From: an uncultured Pelagibacteraceae bacterium | GTDB lineage: Bacteria; Pseudomonadota; Alphaproteobacteria; Pelagibacterales; Pelagibacteraceae | Length of the DNA stretch: 64,000 nt | Assembly: GCA_902570425.1 (NCBI GenBank) | Contig: CACFYB010000002.1 | Location: 62,001 to 126,000, forward strand | Reading direction: 5' to 3' | Part shown: positions 16,839 to 27,389 of the stretch, piece by piece | Layout of the letters: every line of letters starts with the position of its first letter | Numbering within the stretch: the first letter of the stretch is position 1 | Notes under the pieces: model-generated | The model's database searches: none | Told to the model about the DNA's origin: nothing | The model's input: the letters and a program-made list of their open reading frames with translations, nothing else | Program-made: the position numbers and the translations under genes

Positions 16839-16966
16839 ACATAAATTTTATAATAATGAATATAAATAGTTCATATTTTTTTTATATATAATTTTTAGAT
16901 ATTTCCAAACCTCTTAAAAAGAGATACTAATCGACCAACTTTTTTAATATTTATATAAAACTTTTA
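16839..16966. promoter_or_regulatory. Divergent control region between soxB and fhs
   Basis: An AT-rich 128-base gap serving both operons. It contains a run TTTTTTTTATATATAAT and a perfect CTCTT-AAA-AAGAG repeat at 16911-16923, which could be an operator half-site. No known riboswitch (THF, glycine, SAM) could be recognised by eye. Confidence 0.35.
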
Positions 16967-18652
16967 ATGAGTGAAGTTAAATCAGATATCCAAATAGCCA
17001 GAGAAGCAAAAATGCAGCCTATAAAAGACATTTTGGCCAAAATTAATGTCCCAGATGAAAGTTTTGCATTTAGCCCAATGGGACGCCATATAGCAAAAAT
17101 AAATTTAGAATATTTAGATCAATTAAAAAGCAAAAAAGATGGAAAGTTAATTTTAGTAACAGCAATAACGCCTACTCCAGCAGGTGAGGGAAAAACAACT
17201 ACATCCGTTGGACTAAATGATGGTTTAAATAATATTGGAAAAAAATCTATAGTATGTTTAAGAGAACCAAGTCTTGGGCCATCTTTTGGATTGAAAGGCG
17301 GAGCGGCTGGAGGAGGTTATGCTCAAGTTGTTCCAATGGAACAAATCAATTTACACTTCACTGGAGATTTTCATGCAATTACCTCTGCACATAATTTATT
17401 GTCTGCGCTTATTGATAACCATATTTATTGGGGTAACAAACTAAATATTGATGTGAGAAGAGTTTCTTGGAGAAGAGTAATGGATATGAATGATAGGTCT
17501 TTGAGATCAATCATAGTAGATCTAGGTGGTGTAGCAAATGGATATCCACGTCAAGATAGTTTTGATATTACAGTTGCATCAGAGCTAATGGCAATCTTCT
17601 GTCTAGCTACAGATTTAAAAGATTTAGAAAATAGAATTGCAAATATTACAATTGGATATACTAGAGATAAGAAACCTATACATGCAAAAGATTTAAATGC
17701 GCAAGGTCCAATGACTGTTCTACTTAAAGAGGCAATAAGACCAAATGTAACTCAAACTTTAGAAAATAATCCCGCTATTATTCATGGAGGTCCTTTTGCA
17801 AATATTGCTCACGGTTGTAATTCTGTAATAGCTACAAAAGCAGGTCTCAAATTGGCAGATTACGTTGTCACTGAAGCTGGATTTGGTGCAGATCTTGGTG
17901 CAGAGAAATTTTTAAATATCAAATGTAGAAAATCAGGATTAAAGCCTGATTGTGTTGTTATTGTTGCAACTATTAGAGCTCTTAAAATGCATGGTGGTGT
18001 GTCAAAAGATGAATTAAAAAACGAAAATGTAAAAGCATTAAAGAAAGGTTTGGTTAATTTAGAAAGACATATAAATAATACTCGAAAATTTGGATTACCA
18101 GTTACGATTGCAGTAAACCACTTTGTTACAGACTCAGATAAAGAAATGAAAACATTATTAGATTTTTGTAAAACCCAGGGTGTTAAGGCTTCAAAGTGCA
18201 CTCATTGGTCTAATGGAAGTGAAGGAACAAAAGAACTTGCCAAAAATGTTGTGGCTATTTGTGAAGATAATCAAGATACATTTAAATATCTATATGAAGA
18301 CAAATTACCTTTATTTAAAAAAATTGAGAAAATTGCTCAAGAAATTTACCATGCAAGTGAAGTTGTTGCTGATACAAAAGTGAGACAACAATTAAAAGAT
18401 TTTGAGGAAAAAGGTTACGGAAATCTTCCAGTGTGTATAGCTAAAACTCAGTATAGTTTTTCAACAGATCCTAATTTAAAAGGAGCTCCAACTGGGCATG
18501 TGTTACCGGTTAGAGAGGTAAGATTATCATCAGGTGCTGAATTTATTGTTGTAGTTTGTGGAGAGATAATGACAATGCCAGGTTTACCAAGGGTACCAGC
18601 TGCAGACTCAATTAAAATAAACAAAAAAGGTGAGATAGAAGGTTTATTTTAA
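16967..18652 (+). CDS. fhs: Formate-tetrahydrofolate ligase
   Basis: A 561-aa cytosolic enzyme that links formate to THF using ATP, giving 10-formyl-THF; in methylotrophic bacteria it also runs toward formate and ATP. The P-loop is [19 protein letters not shown] (about 68-86) and the [19 protein letters not shown] block (about 101-119) is family-specific. Length is normal. It is transcribed away from soxBDAG and its end overlaps that of gshB by 9 bases in convergent orientation. Together with the sox, tdm and MetF-like genes it points to heavy use of folate-bound C1 units. Confidence 0.96.
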   Translation: MSEVKSDIQIAREAKMQPIKDILAKINVPDESFAFSPMGRHIAKINLEYLDQLKSKKDGKLILVTAITPTPAGEGKTTTSVGLNDGLNNIGKKSIVCLREPSLGPSFGLKGGAAGGGYAQVVPMEQINLHFTGDFHAITSAHNLLSALIDNHIYWGNKLNIDVRRVSWRRVMDMNDRSLRSIIVDLGGVANGYPRQDSFDITVASELMAIFCLATDLKDLENRIANITIGYTRDKKPIHAKDLNAQGPMTVLLKEAIRPNVTQTLENNPAIIHGGPFANIAHGCNSVIATKAGLKLADYVVTEAGFGADLGAEKFLNIKCRKSGLKPDCVVIVATIRALKMHGGVSKDELKNENVKALKKGLVNLERHINNTRKFGLPVTIAVNHFVTDSDKEMKTLLDFCKTQGVKASKCTHWSNGSEGTKELAKNVVAICEDNQDTFKYLYEDKLPLFKKIEKIAQEIYHASEVVADTKVRQQLKDFEEKGYGNLPVCIAKTQYSFSTDPNLKGAPTGHVLPVREVRLSSGAEFIVVVCGEIMTMPGLPRVPAADSIKINKKGEIEGLF

Positions 18653-19576
18653 TTTTAAAGTATCCCAAAATTCTTTTGCTAAATTTAATCCCTCTAGTTC
18701 TTTAAATTGTTTCAGTCCTGTAGGCGAAGTAATATTAATATCACCTATTAGTTTATTTGATATAAGATCGATTCCTGCAAAATGAATATTTTGTTTTTTT
18801 AATTTTTTTGCAACAAAAGTTGCTATTTTTCTCTCCTCTCTGTTAAGACTTGTTTTTAATGCTTTACCACCTTGACCGAGATTCGATAAAATTGAATTTT
18901 TTTTTGGCACTCTTTTAAACACGCCTTTTATTTTACCATTGATTATAAATACTCTTTTATCACCTTTTTTTATCAATGGTAAAAACTTTTGAACCATAAC
19001 ATGATCCATTTTTTTTAGGTAATGTTTTATTAATTGTTGATTAAAAGTGTTATTAATAAAAAGTATATTTTTACCTCCATAACCATTAATTGGCTTAATA
19101 ACAATCTTTCTATATTTATTATAAAAGTTTTTTATTTCATCATAATTTTTAGTAAAAATTGTTGGTGGCATATATTTCATGAAGTTAATTGAAAAAAGTT
19201 TTTCAGATATATTTCTTACAGAGAATGGATCGTTAATTATTTTTGTTTTATTTTTAATGATTTCTAAAAACAATGTTGAATTAATATAGTTCATATCAAA
19301 TGGTGGATTTTGACGAATTAATACAACATTTGCTTTTGAAATCTCAAATCTTTTTGTGCCGATAACTTGATAAAATCTCTTTTTATCATCAAATAATTTG
19401 AGGATTTTTACCTTTGCAACTAACTTTGAATTTATAAAACTTACATCTTTAGGTTCGAACCAAAAAATTTTATATTTTCTCTTTTGAGCCTCTAAAGCTA
19501 ACAATAATGTAGTATCAGTATTTTTATCAATTTTATAAATCGAATCTGCCTGTATAGCCACAATTTTATTTTTCAT
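18644..19576 (-). CDS. gshB: Glutathione synthase (ATP-grasp)
   Basis: A 310-aa ATP-grasp enzyme that joins gamma-glutamylcysteine to glycine. Family motifs are visible: [15 protein letters not shown] (about 84-98), [10 protein letters not shown] (about 156-165), [10 protein letters not shown] and [12 protein letters not shown] (about 282-293). Length matches proteobacterial GshB. It overlaps gshA by 11 bases and is the last gene of a minus-strand operon from gpsA. It converges on fhs. Confidence 0.92.
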   Translation of the reverse strand: MKNKIVAIQADSIYKIDKNTDTTLLLALEAQKRKYKIFWFEPKDVSFINSKLVAKVKILKLFDDKKRFYQVIGTKRFEISKANVVLIRQNPPFDMNYINSTLFLEIIKNKTKIINDPFSVRNISEKLFSINFMKYMPPTIFTKNYDEIKNFYNKYRKIVIKPINGYGGKNILFINNTFNQQLIKHYLKKMDHVMVQKFLPLIKKGDKRVFIINGKIKGVFKRVPKKNSILSNLGQGGKALKTSLNREERKIATFVAKKLKKQNIHFAGIDLISNKLIGDINITSPTGLKQFKELEGLNLAKEFWDTLKLK

Positions 19577-20840
19577 GCAGATTAAGATCCTCTAAGGTTT
19601 TATCAGCTTTTGTCTTTCGTTCTTCAATAATTTTATTTATATTTTTTAAATATATAGTTTCATTTTTTTTGGATTGGTTAAGATGATTTCTTTTTTCTAG
19701 ACCCTTTTTTGAAATTTCTAAAAAAATTTGAGACCATTCTAAAATAGATTTATTATTGATTGATGTATTAAGACCTTTTTTTGGTGCTTCATAATACGCA
19801 TTTAATATTTCGTCCCTTTTCCATTCTTTAAGCACTTCATAAGTTTCTTCTAAATTACCATAAATTAGTCCTGTTAAGAAAGCAGGACCCGCACAATGAC
19901 AATCCCATTCACATGCGTCCATAGATCTAATCTCAATATATTTTTTTAATCTATTCTCTGTAAATATTGTGCTCAAATGTAATTCTAAATCTTCTACTAA
20001 AGGCAATCTTTTTTTTCTTTCTTCAATATTTCCATCCATAAAATCTTTAAAAGTTTTATCTTTTGCCGAAAAGTATAGATCGTCTTTTTTATAAAATAAC
20101 ATAGGCACATTAATTAAAAAGTCAGTATATTTTTCAAAGTCCATTTCCTCTAAAAAAATTTCAGGTAATCCACCTCTAGCAGTTTCTTGCCAAACTCTAG
20201 ATCTAAATGATAAATAGCCGCTAAATTTTTTTTCTTTTATTGAAGAATTCGCAAATAATGCAATTGTTAAAGGACATAAATAGTTCAAAACTTTAAATTT
20301 TTTTTTAAAGTCAAATTCAGATAAATAATCAATATTTATTTGTGTTCCAGATGTCAGATACATCATATCTAGACTATACTTCCCATTTTTTGGCATTTCA
20401 TTTAACATTATTTTATACCTTTGTTTTGGATTATCAGAAACTTCCTCTAATTTTGAAATTGGATCATATCCAACTGCAAGTGTATATAAATCTAAACTTT
20501 CACAAATTTCATTTAACTCTGATTGAAACTTATAAGACTCTGCGCATACCTCATGTATATTCTTAAATTGTGCACCAGATAACTCTATTTGATTTCCAGG
20601 TTCTAAAGTTATTGATTTTCCTTTATTTTTCAATCCAACTAAGTGGTTATTTTCTAAAATCTTTTCCCATTTAAATTTTTCAATGAAAAATTTAAAAATA
20701 TTTAATATTTCGGAATAGTTTACTCTCTTATTTTCAGTTTTTTTAAATAAAAATTTTTCATTTTCTACACCAATTTTTAAATCTTTTTTATTTCCTTGTG
20801 TAAAATAATCTATGATTTTATCTTTCGAATTAATTTGCAT
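19566..20840 (-). CDS. gshA: Glutamate-cysteine ligase (GCS2 type)
   Basis: A 424-aa enzyme making gamma-glutamylcysteine, of the type shared by alphaproteobacteria and plants. The segments GVENEKFLFKK (near residue 24), ITLEPGNQIELSGAQF (about 77-92), LTSGTQINIDYLSEFDF and YIEIRSMDACEWDCHCAG (about 296-313) belong to this family; the Glu-rich strands bind Mg-ATP and glutamate. It overlaps gshB by 11 bases and the upstream amidotransferase gene by 11 bases. Glutathione made here could support formaldehyde handling, but no S-hydroxymethylglutathione dehydrogenase is visible in the window. Confidence 0.9.
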   Translation of the reverse strand: MQINSKDKIIDYFTQGNKKDLKIGVENEKFLFKKTENKRVNYSEILNIFKFFIEKFKWEKILENNHLVGLKNKGKSITLEPGNQIELSGAQFKNIHEVCAESYKFQSELNEICESLDLYTLAVGYDPISKLEEVSDNPKQRYKIMLNEMPKNGKYSLDMMYLTSGTQINIDYLSEFDFKKKFKVLNYLCPLTIALFANSSIKEKKFSGYLSFRSRVWQETARGGLPEIFLEEMDFEKYTDFLINVPMLFYKKDDLYFSAKDKTFKDFMDGNIEERKKRLPLVEDLELHLSTIFTENRLKKYIEIRSMDACEWDCHCAGPAFLTGLIYGNLEETYEVLKEWKRDEILNAYYEAPKKGLNTSINNKSILEWSQIFLEISKKGLEKRNHLNQSKKNETIYLKNINKIIEERKTKADKTLEDLNLHEK

Positions 20841-21618
20841 TTAAACTTCTTAACCAGTTTTTTATTTCTATCATTCTATTTTCTTTATCCGATTTAAAAA
20901 TTTCTTTTCTTATAAATTCAATGTGATTATCTACCTCAGTGTCATCTTTGAATACATTCCTAAAATTTATCAATTTTTCTTTTCTAAATTCAATGAGTTG
21001 TATCATTTTTTCATATGTAATTTCTGGATGATATTGGAGACCCCAAATCTTATTTCTATTTGTTTCAAAATATAAACTTTGTATTCTATTTATTTTATTA
21101 GATGCTAAACAAATTCCATTTTCTGGTAATTTTACCACCTCATCAAAATTAAATGCTGGAGAATTAAATTTTTTTTTTTTATCTTTATATAATGGATTGC
21201 TTAAGCCTATATCATTTATCTCTATTTCATTTGCTATTCCTATATGAGAATTTTTTGCCTTTTTAACTTCTCCCCCAGCTGCAGTAACAGCAACTTGCAT
21301 ACCCCAGCAAATAGCCAGAATATTTTTTACTTTTTTTTGACAAACTTTCATAAATTCGATTTGTTTAATTATTTCTGGAGTATTGTTGTAAATATTTAAA
21401 CTGCTTCCTCCCCATATCAAACCATCATAAATTATCAGCTTATCTGTTATTTTCTGAATATTTTTGTCTGATGAGGGATTCACAACATCAAACTTAATTT
21501 CTTTAGAAAAATGATTTAAGGTGTCCTTTAAACTTTCTGTGTGCGTTTGTATACCAGCTCTTGAAAAGCTTTGATTTTCCTCTCTTAAATTTCCCTCAAC
21601 AATTAAGATATTTTTCAT
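20830..21618 (-). CDS. Class I glutamine amidotransferase-like protein
   Basis: A 262-aa stand-alone amidotransferase domain of the GMP-synthase-like kind. The catalytic triad is present: Cys104 in LAICWGMQVA, and His197 with Glu199 in LQYHPEI. Such free-standing enzymes often hydrolyse gamma-glutamyl compounds rather than feed a synthetase. It overlaps the iron alcohol dehydrogenase gene by 1 base and gshA by 11 bases, so it is in the glutathione operon. Cleavage of gamma-glutamyl conjugates is a reasonable guess from that context, not shown. Confidence 0.85.
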   Translation of the reverse strand: MKNILIVEGNLREENQSFSRAGIQTHTESLKDTLNHFSKEIKFDVVNPSSDKNIQKITDKLIIYDGLIWGGSSLNIYNNTPEIIKQIEFMKVCQKKVKNILAICWGMQVAVTAAGGEVKKAKNSHIGIANEIEINDIGLSNPLYKDKKKKFNSPAFNFDEVVKLPENGICLASNKINRIQSLYFETNRNKIWGLQYHPEITYEKMIQLIEFRKEKLINFRNVFKDDTEVDNHIEFIRKEIFKSDKENRMIEIKNWLRSLNAN

Positions 21619-22775
21619 TAAAATAAATCTCCCGAAATACTATGCTCATAGATCAACTTGAGATCCTCTTTATTAACCTGTCTTGGGTTTCCATTGGTAG
21701 ATGGATCATCAAATGCCATTTGAGATAATTCATTTATATTGATTTTTGAACAATCCATAATATCAGAAAGTTTATGCGGGATTGCTAATTCTTTCCTTAA
21801 GTCTAAAATCCATGATAAGAAGCTATCAAAATTTTTATCTAAATCTAAATAGTCACATATTGAAATTATTTTTTTTTCAATAAATCCTTTATTAAAAGTT
21901 AAAACGTATGGCATAAAAATTGCATTCGATAATCCATGATGAATATTAAATTGTGCATTTACAGGATGGCTTAATGAATGAATTGCACCTAGCCCTTTTT
22001 GAAAAGCTGTTGAACCCATTGAGGAAGCTACCAATAAATTTTGCCTGGCCTCAATATTTCCTCCATTTTTAAAAGCGACAATTAGATTTTTCTTAATTAA
22101 TTTCATCCCTTCAAGTGCGATACCTTCTGCCATTGGATGAAAGTTTGGTGCACAAAATGCCTCTAGGTTGTGAGCTAGAGCATCCATGCCAGTAGCTGCA
22201 GTTAATCTTGGAGAAAGATCTATTGTCAATTGAGGATCTAAAATCACAATTGAGGGTAATATCTTTGGATGAAATATAATTTTCTTAATACCTGTCTTTT
22301 TATTAATAATAGCTGATGCTCGCCCGGTTTCAGATCCTGTTCCGGCTGTTGTCGGAATAGCAATTATTGGTGGAATTTTTTTTTCATTTGCTCTTTTCCA
22401 ATACTCACCAATATCTTCAAAATCCCAAATAGGCCTATTTTGTCCAGACATAAATGCGATAGCTTTTCCTACATCAAGTGCACTACCTCCTCCAATTGCA
22501 ATGACTCCATTACAATTTTTTTTTTTATATTCATTCACACCTTCATCAACATTTTCTCCAATTGGATTTCCGGAAAAGTTGGAAAAAATTTTTAACTCTT
22601 TAAATATTATTTTCATTTTAGATAAGATTTGTTGTATAAATGGTAAGTTGACTAAATCCTTATCAGTGACAAATAAAGGATCGCTGATTTTTAAATTTAT
22701 ACAAGCTTGATTTAGATCTTTAACTCTATCTTGACCAACCCAAACTGTGGTTGGATAATTCCAATTAAATTTCAT
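21618..22775 (-). CDS. Iron-containing alcohol dehydrogenase
   Basis: A 385-aa group III (iron-type) alcohol dehydrogenase. The NAD-binding loop is GGGSALDVGKAIAFM (about 97-111), the IPTTAGTGSETGRASAI segment is standard, and metal-binding residues lie in DALAHNLEAF (about 197-206) and HSLSHPVNAQFNIHHG (about 266-281). The substrate may be a short alcohol or aldehyde; a role in formaldehyde, glycerol or lactaldehyde metabolism cannot be chosen from sequence. It starts 8 bases after gpsA and overlaps the amidotransferase by 1 base. Confidence 0.9.
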   Translation of the reverse strand: MKFNWNYPTTVWVGQDRVKDLNQACINLKISDPLFVTDKDLVNLPFIQQILSKMKIIFKELKIFSNFSGNPIGENVDEGVNEYKKKNCNGVIAIGGGSALDVGKAIAFMSGQNRPIWDFEDIGEYWKRANEKKIPPIIAIPTTAGTGSETGRASAIINKKTGIKKIIFHPKILPSIVILDPQLTIDLSPRLTAATGMDALAHNLEAFCAPNFHPMAEGIALEGMKLIKKNLIVAFKNGGNIEARQNLLVASSMGSTAFQKGLGAIHSLSHPVNAQFNIHHGLSNAIFMPYVLTFNKGFIEKKIISICDYLDLDKNFDSFLSWILDLRKELAIPHKLSDIMDCSKININELSQMAFDDPSTNGNPRQVNKEDLKLIYEHSISGDLF

Positions 22776-22783
22776 AAATATTT

Positions 22784-23743
22784 TTAATTGATTTTAAGTT
22801 TTTTATTTTTCAATATTGTTTTAAATAAGTTTATCATTAGAGGAATTTTCTTTTTATTGATTTTTTTTATTATAAATGGTGCAATTTCTCTAACAAGTTG
22901 TTCTCCCTCTACTGTATCTTTTGGCATAAATTTTTTCTTTGCAATTTTAAATGTATAACCTTTGCCTAAGTAACTTCCCATTTTACTATTTCGACCTCCT
23001 GCTGCACTAACATATAAATCACCAACTCCAGCGAGTCCTAGAGCAGTTTCTTCTTTACCTCTAAAATATTTAGTTAAATATATTATTTCTAAAATTGATT
23101 TCTGAAATAAATTAGACGAAGAATTTAAACTTTGACCAGCTCCAATTATCATTGAATATATATTTTTAATTGCAGAACACACCTCTACCCCAATGACATC
23201 CTTCGAAAATTCAGCAAGATAATATTTTGTTGAAATTCTTTTTCCAATCTTTTTTGCAAAATTGATATTTTTATTTGCTATGACAACACTTGTTTGATTT
23301 TTTCTAGCTAGTTCTTTTGCTAAACAAGGACCTTTTAAAACTGATACATTTTTAATTCCAGAATTTATTTTTAGATTTTCTGAAATTGTCAAAATTTTTT
23401 TTTCTTTAGATAAATATTTTAATCCTTTAGTAAGCACTAAAACAGGGGTTTTTATTTTTTTATCTTTTAATTTTTTAGCAATAAAATCAATTCCAGGTAA
23501 ACTTAAGGCAATTACTAAAAGATCAAATTTTTCCTTTAATAGATTGCTTGAAAATTTCCTAAATTTTAACTTACCTGGAAGTTTTATCTTTAACGCAGAA
23601 TGAAACTTTTTTTTTGAAGATAAATCTTTAATAAATCTTTTTGAGTAAGGCTCAGTAATTGTAACATCATTTTTATTCTCCAGACATGGGAACGTAAAAG
23701 CAGACCCCATTGCACCGCCACCGATTATTAAAATTTTTTTCAT
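22784..23743 (-). CDS. gpsA: NAD(P)H-dependent glycerol-3-phosphate dehydrogenase
   Basis: A 319-aa cytosolic enzyme that reduces dihydroxyacetone phosphate to sn-glycerol 3-phosphate for phospholipids. The Rossmann motif is IIGGGAMGSAF (about 5-15), VLTKGLKYL (about 102-110) and VEVCSAIKNIYSMIIGAGQS (about 185-204), which carries the catalytic Lys. Length is normal. It is the first gene of the minus-strand run toward gshB and is divergent from tmm across a 146-base AT-rich gap. The placement beside gshAB looks incidental. Confidence 0.88.
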   Translation of the reverse strand: MKKILIIGGGAMGSAFTFPCLENKNDVTITEPYSKRFIKDLSSKKKFHSALKIKLPGKLKFRKFSSNLLKEKFDLLVIALSLPGIDFIAKKLKDKKIKTPVLVLTKGLKYLSKEKKILTISENLKINSGIKNVSVLKGPCLAKELARKNQTSVVIANKNINFAKKIGKRISTKYYLAEFSKDVIGVEVCSAIKNIYSMIIGAGQSLNSSSNLFQKSILEIIYLTKYFRGKEETALGLAGVGDLYVSAAGGRNSKMGSYLGKGYTFKIAKKKFMPKDTVEGEQLVREIAPFIIKKINKKKIPLMINLFKTILKNKKLKIN

Positions 23744-23889
23744 ATGTATTTAGCTCAAAAATTATGTGTTTAATACAACACCTACGAGAGAAAGTAATCT
23801 CAAATAATCTTAGTTATATTGTAATATTTTATTTTAAATTCCTAATTTTGTTAGTAAAATAATTTTTTAAATTAAAATTTAGTAACTTA

Positions 23890-25221
23890 ATGACAAAAGT
23901 AGCAATTATAGGAGCTGGTCCATGTGGTTTGTCAATGCTCAGAGCGTTTGAATTAGCAGAAAAAAATAGTGAAAAGACTCCTGAAATAGTTTGTTTTGAA
24001 AAACAAGAGGACTGGGGTGGGTTGTGGAACTATAACTGGAGAACTGGTTCTGATCAGTATGGAGATCCAGTGCATAACAGTATGTACAGATATCTATGGT
24101 CAAATGGACCAAAAGAGTGTTTAGAATTTGCAGATTATTCATTTGATGAACATTTTGGAAAAGCTATTCCTTCTTTTCCTCCTAGGGCAGTTTTATATGA
24201 TTACATTATTGGAAGAGTAAGCAAAGGAAAAATAAAAAATAAAATCAAATTTAACACTAGAGTAGTAAACACAGTTTATAAAAATGATAAATTCGAACTA
24301 AGTTATCAAGATAAAGTAAACAATAAAGTATTAAAAGACAATTTCGACTTTGTTGTAGTGTCCACTGGACATTTTTCTGTTCCTTACATTCCGGAGTATG
24401 AAGGAATGAATTCTTTTCCTGGAAGAATTATGCATTCACATGACTTTAGAGATGCAGAGGAATTTAGAAATAAAGATGTAATAGTTCTAGGCAGTAGTTA
24501 TTCTGCCGAAGATGTGGCGCTTCAATGTAACAAATATGGTGCTAAAAGTGTAACTATTGGATATAGACATAACCCTATGGGATTTAAATGGCCGAAAGGA
24601 ATGAAAGAAGTTCATTACTTAGATAGACTAGAAGGAAAAAAAGCAATTTTTAAAGATGGTGCTGAGCAAGAAGCTGATGTGGTAATTTTATGTACTGGGT
24701 ACCTTCATCATTTTCCTTTTTTAGAGGAAAATTTACAGTTAAAAACTAGAAACAGACTTTATCCACCAAAGTTATATAAAGGTGTAGTTTGGCAAAATAA
24801 TCACAAACTTTTATATCTTGGTATGCAAGATCAGTTTCACACATTTAATATGTTTGACTGTCAGGCTTGGTACGCAAGAGATGTAATAATGAATAAGATT
24901 AAAGTTCCAAATGATAAGGAAATTGAAAGTGATATTAATAAATGGGTTGCAATGGAAGAAAAATTAGAAAATCCAGATCAAATGATTGATTTTCAAACAG
25001 AATATACAAAAGAGCTTCATGAAATGTCAGATTATCCTAAAATTGATTTTGAATTAATTAGAAAACATTTTAAAGAATGGGAACATCATAAAGTAGAGGA
25101 TATATTAACTTATAGAAACAAATCTTTTTCTTCACCCGTAACTGGTTCTGTTGCCCCAATTCACCATACTCCATGGGCAACTGCTATGGATGACTCATTA
25201 AAAACTTTTTTAGATAAATAA
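23890..25221 (+). CDS. tmm: Trimethylamine monooxygenase (FMO family)
   Basis: A 443-aa flavin monooxygenase that oxidises trimethylamine (and likely other tertiary amines or sulfides) to the N-oxide with NADPH and O2. The FAD motif GAGPCG is at 8-13, the FMO signature FPGRIMHSHDF at 176-186 and the NADPH motif GSSYSA at 201-206; the tail around LCTGYLHHFPFLEE is also typical. Length matches characterised bacterial Tmm (about 450 aa). It converges with the TMAO transporter operon, stop codons 7 bases apart, and with tdm nearby gives the TMA-to-DMA route. The symbol rests on these motifs and the neighbours. Confidence 0.93.
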   Translation: MTKVAIIGAGPCGLSMLRAFELAEKNSEKTPEIVCFEKQEDWGGLWNYNWRTGSDQYGDPVHNSMYRYLWSNGPKECLEFADYSFDEHFGKAIPSFPPRAVLYDYIIGRVSKGKIKNKIKFNTRVVNTVYKNDKFELSYQDKVNNKVLKDNFDFVVVSTGHFSVPYIPEYEGMNSFPGRIMHSHDFRDAEEFRNKDVIVLGSSYSAEDVALQCNKYGAKSVTIGYRHNPMGFKWPKGMKEVHYLDRLEGKKAIFKDGAEQEADVVILCTGYLHHFPFLEENLQLKTRNRLYPPKLYKGVVWQNNHKLLYLGMQDQFHTFNMFDCQAWYARDVIMNKIKVPNDKEIESDINKWVAMEEKLENPDQMIDFQTEYTKELHEMSDYPKIDFELIRKHFKEWEHHKVEDILTYRNKSFSSPVTGSVAPIHHTPWATAMDDSLKTFLDK

Positions 25222-25228
25222 ATTAAAA

Positions 25229-27382
25229 TTAATCTATACCTAGATGTTTTTTTCTTTTTTGAACGTAAGCTCTAATTAAATTATCAAATATTAAAGCTAT
25301 GAAAGCTACACATATACCAAGTGTTAATCCAATACCTGCACCTTTTTTATCTGATAATGCTTTTAAAATATATTGACCTAAATCTTCTGTTCCAATGAAT
25401 GCGCCAATAATTACCATAAATAGTGCAAATACAATTGTTTGATTAATACCAAGCATCATGTGCGGGAATGCTAAAGGAAATTCTATTTTTGTTAATCTTT
25501 GAAATTTATTTACACCCGACATGGTTGCTGCATCATGTAAACCAGCTGGAACACTTCTAAGTCCTTCAATTGTATATCTAGTTGCAGGTATAGTTGCATA
25601 GACTATAACTGCGATTAATACGGATGTATCAGTTATACCAAATAACATCATTACAGGTATCAAGTATACGAAAGATGGGAATGTTTGAAAAATATCACAT
25701 ACACCCAACATAAAATTTGCCGAATGTTTATTTTGAAAACATAAAGTTCCAACAGTAAATCCGATAATACAAGAAACAATTACTCCAAAGGTTGCCATAT
25801 ATGCTGTAACTAATGCCCTATCCCACCAAGGACTAAATGCGATAAATAAAGTTAAAGCACAAACCACTAAGGCAGAACGTAAACCTCCGATTAAATATCC
25901 TGCACCGACAACCAAAACTATTGTGGCAATTGCTGGCATCCTTAAATACAGCGCTCTCATTGGTTGAAGCACCTCTTTAATTAACCAGGTGTTAAATGCT
26001 TTGATATATACGAAGAAAGTATCAAAAATCCAATCAACACCTTTATTCCAAAAATCAGCAGTTGATATTCCTTTGTTGTGTGGAATCTCAAACAAATAAT
26101 TAAATGTGCCTTTAAATAAAAATGTTCCAACATAAGCAAGTATTATTCCAATCACTACTGTTGCAGCAAAAAATAGTAAATTTTTATTTCTTTGAAAGAA
26201 TGTTAGGTTACCAAAATAATCTTCTTGTTTATTAGCCCAAGCTAATGACATCTTATCTAATAAAATTGCAATTAAGCTAATACATAAGCCTGCCTCTAGA
26301 GCTAATCCAATGTTTAATTGGTTTAATGCTAATAATAAATTAAATCCTAAACCCTTTGCACCAATAAAAGCTGAAATAACTGCCATGGAAAAACACACCA
26401 TGATGACTTGGTTTACTCCAATCAAAATATCTCTTCTAGCAGTCGGAATTAATACTTTAAACATTAATTGAAAATTATTACATCCACTCATTCTGCCAGC
26501 TTCAATTACTTCTGGTGGTACAGCTCTTAAACCTAGTATAGTTAACAATATCATTGGTGGAATAGCCACAACCATAGTTATTATTACTGCAGCATGATCA
26601 CCAACACCAAAAAGAACTAACGCGGGAACCAAAACTGCGTATTGTGGCATTGTCTGCATTACTAATAATATTGGATACAAAGCTTTCTCAACACGTTTAC
26701 TTTTAAATGCTGCTATCCCTAAGCCTAGGCCAAAAACAAATGACAGCGGAGCTGCAACTAATATAAATGAAAGAGTTTGCATTGAGGGTTTCCATTGACC
26801 AAAGATAGAAATGTAAACCATAGTTAAACCTGCAAACAAAGCTAGACCTTTACCGCTAACTTTATAAGAAAGCAACGCTGCACCTGCTGCTACAATAGTC
26901 CAAGGCAAACCTGGTAATTCTGCCCAAGGGTTTTTGTCTATCCAATCCCAACTTGTAAAAGCTACAATTGTTTCAAGACCACCTAGTAAAATTTCTCTAA
27001 TCAACTCTATTAAAAAAGTCATGAATGCAGTCAAATTCCTACTTATTTGTAAAACTATCGGACGACTTTTAAATTCTTGTGTATCTTCATTCCAAACTTC
27101 AATGGGCATCCATTCATTCATCAAGAAAAATAATGAATCATTAATCCAAATAGGTAGCCAACCTAATAATGGAGGTAATCTCCAGAAAACGTCAAAAGCA
27201 TAATATCTTACCTCTTTACCCAAAAACACATAGCTACTTTGATTTGGATCCTTAACGAATTCTGCTTGACCTCGGATAAATTTATACGTTTCAGGGACTT
27301 CGATTGCAAAACATAAAGCAAAAAAAACAATTAACAGAAATAACCATTGAAATGTCTTAGGATATTTTTTTAAAAGTTCCAT
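25229..27382 (-). CDS. tmoW: TMAO/betaine ABC transporter, fused double permease
   Basis: A 717-aa inner membrane protein with two ProW-type permease halves, the first about 190-410 and the second about 490-715. Each carries the EAA-type loop that contacts the ATPase: AGRMSGCNNFQLMFKV and AATMSGVNKFQRLTKI. The long N-terminal part has extra helices. The frame opens at a TTG at 27412, inside tmoV, but the ATG at 27382 lies just after the tmoV stop and is preferred. Single-chain double permeases are known for TmoW and choline/betaine systems. It converges with tmm. The TMAO assignment rests on the operon; glycine betaine or choline remains possible. Confidence 0.87.
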   Translation of the reverse strand: MELLKKYPKTFQWLFLLIVFFALCFAIEVPETYKFIRGQAEFVKDPNQSSYVFLGKEVRYYAFDVFWRLPPLLGWLPIWINDSLFFLMNEWMPIEVWNEDTQEFKSRPIVLQISRNLTAFMTFLIELIREILLGGLETIVAFTSWDWIDKNPWAELPGLPWTIVAAGAALLSYKVSGKGLALFAGLTMVYISIFGQWKPSMQTLSFILVAAPLSFVFGLGLGIAAFKSKRVEKALYPILLVMQTMPQYAVLVPALVLFGVGDHAAVIITMVVAIPPMILLTILGLRAVPPEVIEAGRMSGCNNFQLMFKVLIPTARRDILIGVNQVIMVCFSMAVISAFIGAKGLGFNLLLALNQLNIGLALEAGLCISLIAILLDKMSLAWANKQEDYFGNLTFFQRNKNLLFFAATVVIGIILAYVGTFLFKGTFNYLFEIPHNKGISTADFWNKGVDWIFDTFFVYIKAFNTWLIKEVLQPMRALYLRMPAIATIVLVVGAGYLIGGLRSALVVCALTLFIAFSPWWDRALVTAYMATFGVIVSCIIGFTVGTLCFQNKHSANFMLGVCDIFQTFPSFVYLIPVMMLFGITDTSVLIAVIVYATIPATRYTIEGLRSVPAGLHDAATMSGVNKFQRLTKIEFPLAFPHMMLGINQTIVFALFMVIIGAFIGTEDLGQYILKALSDKKGAGIGLTLGICVAFIALIFDNLIRAYVQKRKKHLGID

Positions 27383-27389
27383 GCTTAAA

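Noticed and set aside
16839-16966. A folate or glycine riboswitch upstream of fhs or soxB.
   Set aside because: No conserved aptamer core could be recognised by eye; only a short inverted repeat is present.
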